In this document: piece by piece, positions 21,674 through 33,560 of the stretch | Numbering within the stretch: position 1 is the first letter of the stretch | How the letters are laid out: every line of letters starts with the position of its first letter | From: Capsicum annuum | Lineage: Eukaryota > Streptophyta > Magnoliopsida > Solanales > Solanaceae | DNA length: 64,000 nucleotides | Assembly: GCF_002878395.1 (NCBI RefSeq) | Contig: NC_061115.1 | Location: forward strand, 209,702,380-209,766,379 | Reading direction: 5' to 3' | The notes under the pieces: model-generated | What the model was told of the DNA's origin: nothing | The model's database searches: none | Seen by the model: the letters and a program-made list of their open reading frames with translations, nothing else | Position numbers and translations under genes: made by a program

Positions 21674-24266
21674 TGTAATACCCCAAACTTTCTTTAAGTC
21701 AAATCTAGTCTCCAGAAGAGTTAGTGATGACTTCCTAAATGATTAATATTTAAATCAGATATAATTTCTCCAAGTTATTGGAAAATTGAATTAGCTTTCT
21801 AACGATACCAATTTCGTTCAAATCCGGTATTGGAGTAAAAAGTTATAGATGTTTTACAGAGGACTATTGGAACTGCTCAGAAACGATGGTCAGGCTAACG
21901 GACCGTCGAGCTAGCAAAGGACCGTCGCCCAAATCATCGCAGGCGAGGCAGTAAGTCATTCTTCTAGCAAGGGTACAACAGACAGGTTGACGGACCATCG
22001 AGCTTGCGAAGGACCGTTACCTAAGCCGTCAACACTAAAGCAGTAAGTCCCTATTCTGGTCCAAGTGCGACGGTCAAGCTGATGGACCGTTGAGCCAGCG
22101 ATGGACCATCTTACGAGCCATCACAGATCCCGTTCAGTGATTTTAAGCCATTTTTAAAAGGGTATTTGGGTCTTTTCCCACCCGTTTTAGCCCCTAACTA
22201 TACCAGACAATAGCTCATAACTTCATTATTCATTCACAACATCCAATTAGGGTTTTTCTCAAAGATCAATCTCCAAGAACAAGAAACCCTAGGTGCTTAA
22301 TTCCAAGTTAAGAATTCAAGCTTTCCTCCACAAATCCTTAACAAATCATCCACCCAAGTATGTCAAGTGTTCATTCATGGATTCCTTTCATCCATAAAGC
22401 CTAAGAATCCAATTTTAAATTTTAAATTGTTATTTTTATGTTGTGGATTGATTACGATCATGTTGATATTGTGTATGATACCCAAGTTGGAATCATTAAA
22501 TGTATTTTCATTAATTTATGTTAGCGTGTGAATTGAAATCTACTAAATTGTGTTGATTTTTGCAACCATGATGAATTAATTTAATGTCCAAGCCTAAGCT
22601 CGTAGTTATGCATGCAAGGTTTATGGTAAAATGCCTAAGAGAATAGAAAAACATGCCTTATGACTCAATTGTGACCAAAATGATGAACCTATGTTTCACC
22701 CTTAAGTTCAAATAACTCCCATGTTATTGTTATGCTTTGTGATGGATTGATGTAATGCTTATGAGATTAGGCTTATGAAATTATGACATGTTTACATGCA
22801 CTTCTATTCATGTGTGAGCTTGTGGCATGCAAATATTTTATGAATATCCCCAATGATTGTACTATGAATTGTTGACTATGATCATGTGTCAAGAAGTGTC
22901 ATGTCTTGTCAGTTTTATGCTATCTAGTCCTGGGGGTACTTGTACCTGACAATTTAGCTGTGTGCCTAGATCCAGTATTATGTTTTCAAGATACTCTCAG
23001 TCAAGCCATGTTCAGTAGAATTCAGTTAGTCTCATGACTTAGGAAAACTCAGTAATCTCGGTCAATTATCAGATCTCAGTGATACTCCATCAGTTAACAA
23101 AACTCAGTAAACTCAGTCTAGTCAATTCAGTATAATTAATTCAGTGTCCAATCAGATGGGAGTAGGATTCAACACTAAGTGAGCCCAAGGATGGGAACTC
23201 ACCTGCGAGTAGAAGGTGTAATTCTTAGAAGCAATCCTTGCACTCTAGAACTACGTAGCCAGCATAGGTTGAGACATCTAACCTGTTAGATAAGGGATAA
23301 TAAGGTGGATTAACCTGTTGATGAGGGTCCCACCATTCTCTTTAAAGTACCTATTAGATGAGGGATCACTCACAACTTGTCCTTACCAGTGGCAAGGTAT
23401 TGATACCCTTTCAATTGGGGTTACAGATTTGACCCCAACTTATCTATAATGCTTTATTTGGGGCATGTCAGTTAGATTACTTCTTTCCAAAGTTACAGTT
23501 TCAGTCTCAGCCTCAGTAATAGAACTCAGATAGTTTACAAAATTTAGGACTGTCAAATACAGTCAACTCAGAATAGTATGGGACTCAGCTAGTTCCATCT
23601 GAACCTAGACTATCAGACACAGTCTCTCAGTATTAGTTATCAATACTTATGTTATTAGTATTCAGCTTTAGTGATGCCATGATCTCAGTTACAGTTTATG
23701 TAGCTATATATGTATTCTCATATTCATGTTATTTAGTCAGTTAGTATTGTTCATGCGTATAAACTCCTTGCATTCATCCTACCTCACTTGCATACCAGTA
23801 CATTCAATCATATTGACGCATTTGCACTATGGTATTTTATACCATAGGTTCAGAAGCACGAGCTCCAGAGCATCAGTAGCATTCTAGTGTCAGCAGTTAG
23901 AGTTAGTAGTGAGTCCTCATCCTTTGAGGACATGATCATTATTTTATTATGTCATTACTTAGTTTATTTCAGTGGTTGGAGTTAGTTGGGGACATGTCCC
24001 ATCAACTCCTTATTCAAACAGTTTAAAGGCTTTCAGACTAGCATGTTCAGACAGTTATTTCAATTATTTTGGTATTGATATACCATATCTCCAAATGTTA
24101 TGTTTTGTTAAATAGTTGAACTTTATGGCCTTTCAGCCTTTATTTCCACATATATACAGTATATTATGCAGTGTACAAGAATAGATATCAGTCATGGGTT
24201 AGGTTATAGTCCTTCGGGGTCATGAGCACCGTATGGTATTTTGGGTACTAGATTCGGGGCATTACA
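21674..24266 (+). repeat. 5' LTR of the nested element
   Basis: TGTAATACCCC...GGGGCATTACA, 2593 bp. About 9 differences from the 3' LTR in the first ~135 positions. Contains a three-unit CpG-rich minisatellite at ~21885-22160. Confidence 0.92.
21885..22160. repeat. Three 92-bp CpG-rich units in the 5' LTR
   Basis: The units carry 'acggaccgtcgagc' and 'ggaccgtcgccc' motifs. The first and third start at 21885 and 22069, 184 bp (2 x 92) apart. GACGGACCGTC-type cores are near-palindromic. This copy is more decayed by C-to-T-like changes than that in the 3' LTR. Confidence 0.75.
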
Positions 24267-24270
24267 AACT

Positions 24271-24282
24271 TGGTATTAGAGC
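24271..24282 (+). promoter_or_regulatory. Primer-binding site (tRNA-Met type) of the nested element
   Basis: TGGTATTAGAGC, four bases after the LTR end, differs at one position from TGGTATCAGAGC, the complement of the plant initiator tRNA-Met 3' end. It is a primer site, not a tRNA gene. Confidence 0.85.
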
Positions 24283-24486
24283 CTAAGGTTCAATAGTATC
24301 CTAGGAAGTCTGAAAGTCACATCTAGTAAAGTCTTGTGCATGGTGTACTGCACACCACATTTATGTACAAGAGGCTATAAGCTGTTTTAGGAACAGTTTC
24401 CCATTTCTCAGTATTCATGTCATACCAATAATTATAATCTCAAGTTAATCCCTTAATGTAATCCCTTTCTCTTTCGTTTATAGAAC

Positions 24487-27400
24487 ATGCCTCCCAAGAA
24501 GAGAACTAGGAATCAGTTAGCCCCTCAGCCCAAAGATCCTTTGGGCGAACACGTCTCTCATGCAGAGTTTAGAGCTGCATTCACTACTCTTGCTCAGCCA
24601 GTTGCTGCTCAAAATAAACGACCAGTTGTCATTCTAGCCAACCCAGTGGCCAATTCAGATGTAGCCAGAATTTGAGACTTCACCCGAATGAATACTCCAT
24701 CCTTTTTGGGTCTAAGTCATATGAGGACCCTCAGGAATTCACCAATCAGATTTAAAAGGTTACTAGCATTATGGGGATTACTCCTAGTGAGAGTGTTGAG
24801 CTAGCTGCATATCAATTGCAAGATATTGGTCATACTTGGTTCAAGTAGTGGAAGTCAGAGAGGTCAGTTGATGTAGGGTCTATTAAGTGGGAAGAATTTG
24901 TCACAGCCTTCTTAGAGAGGTTCTTTCCCCTAGATTTAAGAGAATATAAGGTGTTATAATTTATCAACCTCAGGCAGGGCAACATGATGGTGAAAGAGTA
25001 TTCTCTTAAGTTTACTCAATTAGCCAGATATGCTCCTCATGTAGTTGCAGCTAGCAGAGCCAAGATGAGTAAGTTTGTTTCTGGGGTGAATGATAGTGTG
25101 GTCAATGATTGCAGTTCCACGATGTTAAATAGTGACATAAAAATAGCCAAGCTTATGACCTATGCTCAGTAGATAGAGGATCAAAAGATTAAGATAAGGG
25201 GGAAGCAGAATAAGAGAGTAAGGACAGGTAGTTTCAACTTTGATCAGCCTAAGTCAGAGGGAGGAAATCGTTCTCAGTTTCATCCTAAGTCATCCATTCT
25301 ATCTCATTCATCAGCCAGTGCTCCATCTTCTACGTTCAAGGATGGTAATAGAGATAGGGCACCAGGATCTAAGTCTTAGGGAAGTATTAGCAGTGCCCGC
25401 ACCCATCCTCTTTGTCAAACATGTGGTAAGCACCATCAGGGTACTTACAGAGCTGGTAGTGATGTTTTCTTTGAATATGTCAAGCCAGGACACAGAGTTA
25501 AAGATTGTCTCCAGCCAGGATATCAGGATCAGCGTAATCATTCCCTAGCTCAGTCCAGTCACTCAAATCAGCAGGGTGCCACTTCCAGTGCTATTAGTGG
25601 GCAATGCCCAAACAGACTTTATGCTCTCCAGTCTCGACAGGATCAGGAAAATTCTCCTGATGTAGTTACTGGTACATTACAGATCTTTCACTTGCATATT
25701 TATACTTTGCCAGATCCAGGAGCTTCTTTGTCTTTTGTTACTCCCTATATAGCAGTTGATTTAAGAGTCAGTCCTGAAATTCTAGAAGAGGCCTTCTCAG
25801 TCTCTACCCTAGTAGGTAAAACCATCATAGCCCGATAGGTATGCAGGAACTGTCCAATTATGGTATCTTAGAAAGTTACCTCAACAGACTTAGTCGAATT
25901 AGAGATGATTGATTTTGATGTCATTCTCAGTATAGATTGGCTTCATTCCTGCTATGCCACAGTCAACTGTAGAAATAGAGTAGTCCAGTTTCAGTTTTCG
26001 AATGAACCTATCCAAGAGTGGACGGGTAGCACTTCAGCTTTCAGAGGTCATCTTATTTTCTACCTTTGGGCACGAAAAATGATATCTAAAGGATGTGTCT
26101 ATCATCTTATTCGAGTTAAGAACATTAGTTCTGAAACACTCAGTCTTGAATCCGTCCCATTCATGAATGAATATTCAGATGTCTTTCCTGAAGATCTTCT
26201 AGGAATTCCTCCCAAAAGGGATATAGACTTCGGCATCAATCTTCTTTCAGCTACTCAGTCTATATCTATTCCGCCATACATAATGGCACTAGTAGAATTA
26301 AGAGAATTGAAAGAGAAGTTAAAGGATATCTTAGATAAGGGATTCATCAAACCTAGTGTGTCCCTGTGGGGCGCACCAGTCTTATTCATGCGAAAGAAAG
26401 ATGGTTCTCTCAGAATGTGTATAGACTACTGTCAGCTCAATAAAGTCATGGTCAAGAACAAGTATCCACTTCCCATAATTGATGACTTGTTGGACCAACT
26501 TCAGGGTACCAATATTTCTCTAAGATAGACCTCAGATCCGACTATCATTAACTCAGATGTCACATATCATTAACTCAGAGTCAGAGAATGTGACATTTTA
26601 AAAATAGCCTTCCATACTCGGTATGGTCACTTCAAATTCTTGGTCATGTCCTTTGGTCTTACCAATAACCCAGTAGCTTTCATGGACTTGATGAACCACA
26701 TGTTCAAGCAGTACTTGAACATGTTCGTCATAGTCTTCATAGATGATATCCTTGTTTACTCCCGTAGTAAGTAGAATCATGCAAACCATCTTAGAATTGT
26801 ACTTCAGACCCTCAGAGATTATTAGTTGTTCGCCAAATTCAGTAAGTACGAAGTTTGGCTAAGTTCAGTGGCATTCCTTGGTCATATTATTCCAGTTATG
26901 GCATTAAGGTTGATCCTCAAAAGACCGAAGTAGTAAGAAACTAGCCCAGAACTATCTCTCCATCAGATATTAGGAGTTTTTTGGGTTTGGTTGGCTATTA
27001 CAGATAGTTTGTTAAGGGATTTTTCTCTATTTCATCCCCTATGTACAGATTGACTTAGAAGAAAGTTAAGTTTTATTTGTTAGATCCTTACGAGAAGAAT
27101 TTTCAGGAGTTGAAGACTCGACTCACCTCAGCTCCAATCTTAGACCTTCCAGATGGTCTAGATAGGTTCGTAGTATATTGTGATGCTTTTAGAGTAGGTT
27201 TGGGTTGTGTCCTTATGCAGCATGGTAAGGTTATAGCCTACACCTCCAAGCAACTTAAACCCCATGAGAAGAATTATCTGACTCATAATCTTGAGTTAGC
27301 AGCCGTAGTATTTACCTTAAAGATTTGGAGGTATTATCTATACGGAGTTCATGTAGATATGTTCACAGATCACAAAATCCTTCAGTATGTCTTTTCTCAG

Positions 27401-29100
27401 AAAGATCTCAATCTTCATCAGAGGAGGTGGTTAGAGCTCTTGAAATATTACGACATGAGTGTCCTTAATCATCCAGACAAGGCCAATGTAGTGGAAGACA
27501 CTCTCAGTAGACTGTCTATGGGTAGTGTTGCTCATGTTGAGGACAGTAAGAAGAAGCTAGTTTAGGAAGTCCATCAGCTTGCCAGACTAGGTGTTTGCTT
27601 AGTCGATATAGAAAAGGGTGACATATGGGTTCAGAGTAGTTCAGAATTATATCTAGTTTCTAAGGTGAAAGAAAAGTAAGATAGAGATCCCAGTCTAGTC
27701 AAGTTGAAAGAGTGGGTCAAGGATTAGAAAGTAGAGGTTTTCTACCAAGGGGGAGATGGTGTTCTGCATTTTCAGGGTCGTCTGTGTGTTCCAAGTGTAG
27801 ATGACTTAAGGAAGAAAATTCTTGCAGAAGCGCATGGTGCATGTTACTCTATTTATCCAGTGCCCACAAAGATGTACCGCGACTTGCTGGAGGTCTATTG
27901 GTGGAGTGGGATAAAGAGAGTTATTACAGCATTTGTGGCTAAATGCTCTACATGTTATCAAGTTAAGATTGAGCATCAAAAGCCTAGTGGGTCCATGCAG
28001 GAGTTCATTATTCCTACTTGGAAGTGGGAAGAAGTAAACATAGACTTTGTGATGGGTTTGCCTCGTACTCGTTGCCAGCATGATTCAGTTTGGGTCATTA
28101 TAGATAGGATGACCAAATCAGTTCATTTTCTTCCAGTTCATACCTTTTATTCAGCCAAGGATTACACCAAACTCTACATCAGAGAGTTGGTCAGATTGCA
28201 CGAAGTTTCGTTATCCATTATCTCATATAGAGGTACCTAGTTCACTTCTTACTTCTGGAAGGCATTCCAAAAGGGTGTTGGTACCCAAGTTTATCTCAGT
28301 ACAACCTTCCATCCTCAGATAGATGGTCAAGAAAAAAGGACCATTCAGACTTTAGAAAAAATGTTAAGGGTGTGTGCAATTGATTTCAAAGGTAGTTAGG
28401 ATGACCACTTGCCTTTGATTGAGTTTGCATACAACAACAGTTATCATTCCAGTATTCGGATGCCTCCATTCGAAGATCTCTATGGTAGGAGGTGCAGATC
28501 TCTAGTTGGTTGGTTCAAAGTTAGTGAGGCCTCAGTCATAGGGCCTGACTTAGTATTCGATGCTTTAAAGAAAGTCCAACTGATCAGAGAAAGACTCCGG
28601 GCTGCTCAGAGCCGACAAAAGTCTTATGTAAATGTACATAGAAAGGATCTCGAGTTTGATATTAGTGATTATGTCTATCTAAATATATCTCCCATCAAGG
28701 GAGTGAAGAGATTCGGCAAGAAGTGAAATCTCAACCCTCGATATGTCGTTCCCTTCAAAATTCTCAGTTTCTTCGGCAAGGTAGCTTATGAGCTTGAATT
28801 GCCTTCAGATCTAGCCTCAGTTCATCCAGTCTTCTATGTCTATTTGCTCAAAAAGTGCATAGGTGACCCAGTATTTGTAGTCCCTATTCAAAGCATAGAT
28901 GTTCAGAACAGCCTCTTTTATGAAGAAATTCCAGTCGAAATCCTAAACTATCAGACTCACAGACTAAGGAACAAAGAAGTCCCTCTAGTCAAAGTTCTTT
29001 GGCGAAATCAGTCCGTTGAGTGAGCTACTTGGCAAGAAGAAGAAGAAGAAATGTGTACCAAGTATCCTCACCTCTTCCTCGCTAACTCAGATCTAGATCA
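24487..29100 (+). pseudogene. Nested element gag-pol polyprotein with chromodomain, broken
   Basis: Gag starts MPPKKRTRNQLAPQ (24487) and runs with stops to ~25620. A zinc knuckle CQTCGKHHQG...KPGHRVKDC lies at 25420-25510. The protease has 'LPDPGASLSF' (25708). RT (25905-26880) has '[11 protein letters not shown]' and FIDDIL intact near 26737. RNase H (27077-27565) starts [11 protein letters not shown]. Integrase (27790-28726) has the zinc-binding region 'KCSTCYQ' and 'NIDFVMGLP', but the second catalytic Asp is Tyr (IISYRGT, ~28225). The chromodomain-like tail 'VPLVKVLWRN...ATW' ends near 29100. Many stops (24673, 24850, 24956, 25170, 25376, 26526, 27563, 28238, 28724). Normal role would be replication and targeted integration; not possible now. 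Confidence 0.9.
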
Positions 29101-29480
29101 AGGTAACAGTTCTCCTTAAGCTTTTCAGTTTCATGATTCAGGTTTCAGTTACAAGCTTGGTATCTAATTCATGTTCAGAATTCCATTATAAAATTGGTCT
29201 TAAGTACCATTGCAGTCATGCATTCATGTGTCAGTTCAGTCATGTATTCAAGCATCAGATATGCATATTCAGTTTGATGAGAAACTCATCTCATCTGTAG
29301 TTAAGTCATATAGTCATAAATCAGTTATTCATGCATCAGATATGTATATTCAGTATGATATATATTCAGTTTATCAGTCATGTTAGTCATAGAGTCATAT
29401 TTTAGTCATTCATGTTCAGGATGTGCTTTAGTCTACCATTTTTTGCCTCTCAGTCAGTCTCATTCAAGGATGAATATTTC

Positions 29481-29494
29481 CAAGGGGGAGATAT
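29481..29494 (+). promoter_or_regulatory. Polypurine tract of the nested element
   Basis: CAAGGGGGAGATAT directly precedes the 3' LTR. It is identical in kind to the reverse-complement tract of the outer element at 33321-33335. Confidence 0.8.
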
Positions 29495-32077
29495 TGTAAT
29501 ACCCCAAACTTTCTTTAAGTCAAATTTAGTCTCCAGAAGAATTAGTGATGATTTCCTAAATGATTAATATTTAAATCAGATATAATTTCCCCAAGTTAGT
29601 GGGAAATTGAATTATATTTCCAACGATACCAATTTCGTCCAAATCCGATATCAGAGTAAAAAGTTATGGATGTTTTACAGAAGACTGTTGGAACTGCTCA
29701 GAAGCGACGGTCAGGCCGACGGACCGTCAAGCTAGCGACGGACCGTTGCCCAAACCGTCGTAGGCGAGGCAGTAAGTCAGCCTTCTGGCAAAGGTGTGAC
29801 GAACAGGTTGACAGACCGTCGAGCTTGCGATGGACCGTCGCCCAAGCCGTCGACACTAAAGAAGTAAGTCCTTATTCTGGTCCAAGTGGGACGGTCAGGC
29901 CGACGGACCGTCGAGCCAACGATGGACCATCACACAAGCTATCGCAGATCCTATTCAGTGATTTTTAAGCCATTTTTAAAAGGGTATTTGGGTCTTTTTC
30001 CAACCGTTTTAACCCCTAATTATACCAGAAAATAGGTCATAACTTCATTATTCATTCACAATATCCAATTAGGATTTCTCTCAAAGATCAATCCCCAAGA
30101 ACAAGAAATCCTAGGTGCTTAATTCCAAGTCAAGAATTCAAGCTTTTCTCCATAAATCTGTAAGAAATCATCCACCAAGGTATGTCAAGTGTTCATTCTG
30201 GATTCCTTTCATCCATGAAGCCCAAGAATCCAATTTTAAATTATAAATTATGATGTTTATGTTGTGGATTGATTACGATCATGTTGATGTTGTGTATGAT
30301 ACCCAAGTTGGAATTGTTAAATGTGTTTTCATTAATTTATGCTAGCATGTGGATTGAAATCTACTAAATTGTGTTGATTTATGCAACCATGATGAATTAA
30401 TTTAATTTCCAAGCCTAAGCTTATAGTTATGTATGCAAGGTGTTTGGTAAAATGCCTAAGAGAATAGGAAACATGCCTTTTGACTCAATTGTGACCAAAT
30501 TGATGAACCTATGTTTCACTCTCAAGTTCAAATAACTCCCATGTTATTGTTATGCTTTGTGATAGATTGATGTAATGCTCATGAGATTAGGCTTATGAAA
30601 TTATGACATGTTTACATGCACTTCTATTTATGTGTAAGCTTGTGGCATGCAAATACTTCATGAATATCCCCAATGATTGTACTATGAATTGTTCACTATG
30701 GTCATGTGTCATATCTTGTCAGTTTTATGCTATCGGGTCCTGGGGGTACTTGTACCCGACAATTTAAATGTGTGCCTAGAGCCAGTATCATGTTTACAAA
30801 ATACTCTCAGTCAAGCCATGTTCAGTAGAATTTAGTCAGTCATAACTCAGGAAAACTCAGTAATCTCAGTCAGTTATCAAATCTCAGTGATACTCCGTCA
30901 GTTAACGAAATTCAGTAAACTCATTCTAGTCATTTTAGTATAATTAATTCAGTGTCCAATCAGATGGGAGTAGGATTCAGCACTGAGTGAGCCCAAGGAT
31001 GGAACTCACCTGTGAGTAGCGGGTGTGATTCTTAGAAACAATCCTTGTGCTCTAGAACTACGTAGCCAACATAGGTTGAGACATCTAACCTGTTAGATAA
31101 GGGATGATGAGGTGGATTAACCTATTAGATGAAGGTCCCACTATTCTCTTTAGAGTACCTGTTAGATAAGGGATCACTTATAGCTTGTCCTACCAGTGGT
31201 GCGGTATTGACATCCTTCCAATTGGGGTTGTAGATTGGACCCCAACTCAGCTATAATGCTTTATTTGGGGCATGTCAGTTAGATGACTACTTCCCACAGT
31301 TACAGTTTCAGTCTCAACCACAGTAATAGAACTTAGATAGTTCTACAGAATTCAGGACTGTCAGATATTGTCAACTCAGAACATTACGGACTCAGCTAGT
31401 TCCATCAGAATCTAGACTATCAGATACAGTCATTCAGTATCAGTTATCAACACTTATGTTATCAGTATTCAGATTCGGTGATTCCATGATCTTAGTTACA
31501 GTTTATGTAGCCATATATGTATTCTCACGTTCATGCTATTCGGTTAGTTAGTATTGTTCATGCATATAAACCCCTTGTATTCAGCCTACCTCACTTACAT
31601 ACCATTACATTCAATCGTACTGAAGCACTTGCGCTATGGTGTTTTATACCATAGGTTCAGAAGCACGAGCTCTAAAGCAATAATAGCATTTCAATCTCAG
31701 CAGTCAGAGTTAGTAGTGAGTCCTCATCCTTCGAGGACATGATCATACTTTATTATGTCATTACGTATTTTATTTCAGTAGTTGGATTTAGTTGGGGACA
31801 TGTCCCATCAACTCCTTATTCAGACGGTTTAGAGGTTTTCAGACTAGCATGTTCAGACAGTTATTTTAGTTATTTTGATATTGATATACCATATCTCCAG
31901 ATGTTATGTTTTATCTGATCTTTGAACCTTATGGCCTTTCAGCCTTTATTTCTGTATTTATACAGTATATTATGTAGTGTACAGGTACAGATATCAGATC
32001 AGTCATGGGTTAGCTTATGTTCCTTTGGGGTCATGAGCACCGTGTGGCATTTCGAGTACCAGATTTGGGGCGTTACA
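29495..32077 (+). repeat. 3' LTR of the nested element
   Basis: TGTAATACCCC...GGGGCGTTACA, 2583 bp, followed by ACTAC. Collinear with 21674-24266 throughout. Confidence 0.92.
29706..29960. repeat. Three exact-period 92-bp CpG-rich units in the 3' LTR
   Basis: Unit starts at 29706, 29798 and 29890 (period exactly 92). Each unit has 'gacggtcaggccgacggacc', then a second 'gatggaccgtcgccc' and a 'gccgtcg' block. An open frame across it (29666-29968) is a by-product of the lack of stops in this GC-rich repeat, not a gene. Confidence 0.8.
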
Positions 32078-32082
32078 ACTAC

Positions 32083-33320
32083 TCCCTTTAATTTGCTAAG
32101 CTCATTTCATGGAAATCCACATTAAAATTTGCATAAGGGTTTACTATGAAACCAGTTATGCATTTATCAAAATTAAATGTGTAAATTGGATTCCAAAACT
32201 CATTCGGAGGATCAAAAGATCAAATTAAATACTATTTATATAATTGAATATCAATATATCAAACTCATGTAAATGCATGAAAAAAATCATGCTCTACAAG
32301 ATTCTTGAAATTCATCAATAATATCAATGTAATAACTTCAAATCACAATCTCATCTCAATTCAATGGAAAGGCTGTAAACAATATCTCAAATCATGCTCA
32401 TGGTATTCAAAACTATAAAAGAGCACTCTTTAACTCAAAATAGACATGGGATTCCATAATTCAATCATATCATACTTAAAATCACCAATAAGATAGTTTG
32501 GGTGAAAACCCTAACATAAAATCATAAGAAATTTGTTGAAAAACATAATTTTGGGCACAAGAACGAAAGGGTTGTCCTTATTCAAACACACATACCTTGG
32601 ATGATGAACTAGATGAACAAGTTTGCTTTTGAGAATCTATTTGTGTTCTTGAAGGAGGATACTTGAAGCTCTTGACTTGGAAACCTTGAATCTTAAACCA
32701 ATTTAGAAAAATAATGGTGAAACTCTTAGAATTCTTGGGGTTGAGTTTTGAAGCTTAGGGTTTTTAATTTGAGAGGAATTGATAAAAATAAGCCTAATGT
32801 GGTTAGAATAGGCTTTGATCTTGTATTTAGGCAGAATAAGAGTGAGGGAAATTGACTTAATTACCTCTTTGGACGCAGATCTTCAATGACTAAAGTAAAA
32901 ATATGCCCAGCAAAGCGCAGTTCGACGCGTTGCGTCGATGGTACTGATGTGATCTCGATGCGCCGCATTGAGTTTGCGTTGATTCATTGGAATTTGCATC
33001 TGATGTAGGGAAAAAAAGTTGGTCGACGCGATGGATGACGCGACGCATCAAATTTGCGTTGCTATTTTCAACATCCAAACAAGCTTCTAACGAGGTTCGA
33101 AAAATCTAAAACTCGCCCAAGAACACCCATTGACCTCCCTGATCATGATTCAACTCAAAAATTGGTATTTTAAGGTCTGAAGGGTCGAAAATAAAATCAT
33201 TGAACTCTCAAGGCCTAAAATGTGACTAAGTGCTCGTACTTAGCTGGAATTTTCTAAGTTTGGGACTTCTTTTGGCATACTATATAAGACTGAAACGACT
33301 AGGATTTGTGGGGTCTTACA
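32083..33320 (-). repeat. 3' LTR of the outer element, proximal part
   Basis: Resumes the LTR after the ACTAC duplication and ends GGGTCTTACA at 33320. Collinear with the right half of 38356-40712. Holds a CpG-rich patch (32920-33065) equivalent to 40305-40445. Confidence 0.88.
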
Positions 33321-33335
33321 ATATCTCCCCCTTGG
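33321..33335 (-). promoter_or_regulatory. Polypurine tract of the outer element
   Basis: Plus-strand ATATCTCCCCCTTGG, i.e. CCAAGGGGGAGATAT on the coding strand, abutting the 3' LTR. Confidence 0.8.
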
Positions 33336-33560
33336 AAACAATCGTCCTCGAATATTGCTAGTTAGCCTAAGAATACTGATGAATCTGAAGATATATAATA
33401 ACACACATAACTGAAATGAATTTCGAAACTGAATCTAAATTATTCTGAGCTTCTGAGTTAATCTGCGAGTGCATGAATTAATAATGAGGACGACTATCTA
33501 GCTGAATCTATGGTTAGAAAGGAATGAAATTAAGAAAGAGTATTACCTTTGTCTACTTTT

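Larger units (their letters stand above)
21674..32077 (+). mobile_element. Nested Tekay/Del-like LTR retrotransposon
   Basis: 10,404 bp, flanked by ACTAC (21669-21673 and 32078-32082). It consists of a 5' LTR 21674-24266, primer site 24271-24282, gag-pol 24487-29100, polypurine tract ending at 29494, and a 3' LTR 29495-32077. It sits inside the 3' LTR of the minus-strand element, so it is the younger insertion. All coding frames are interrupted, so it is not autonomous. Confidence 0.93.

Noticed and set aside
29666..29968. 100-codon Arg-rich frame
   Set aside because: It lies wholly in the 3' LTR across the 92-bp repeat units, and the 5' LTR copy is not open.
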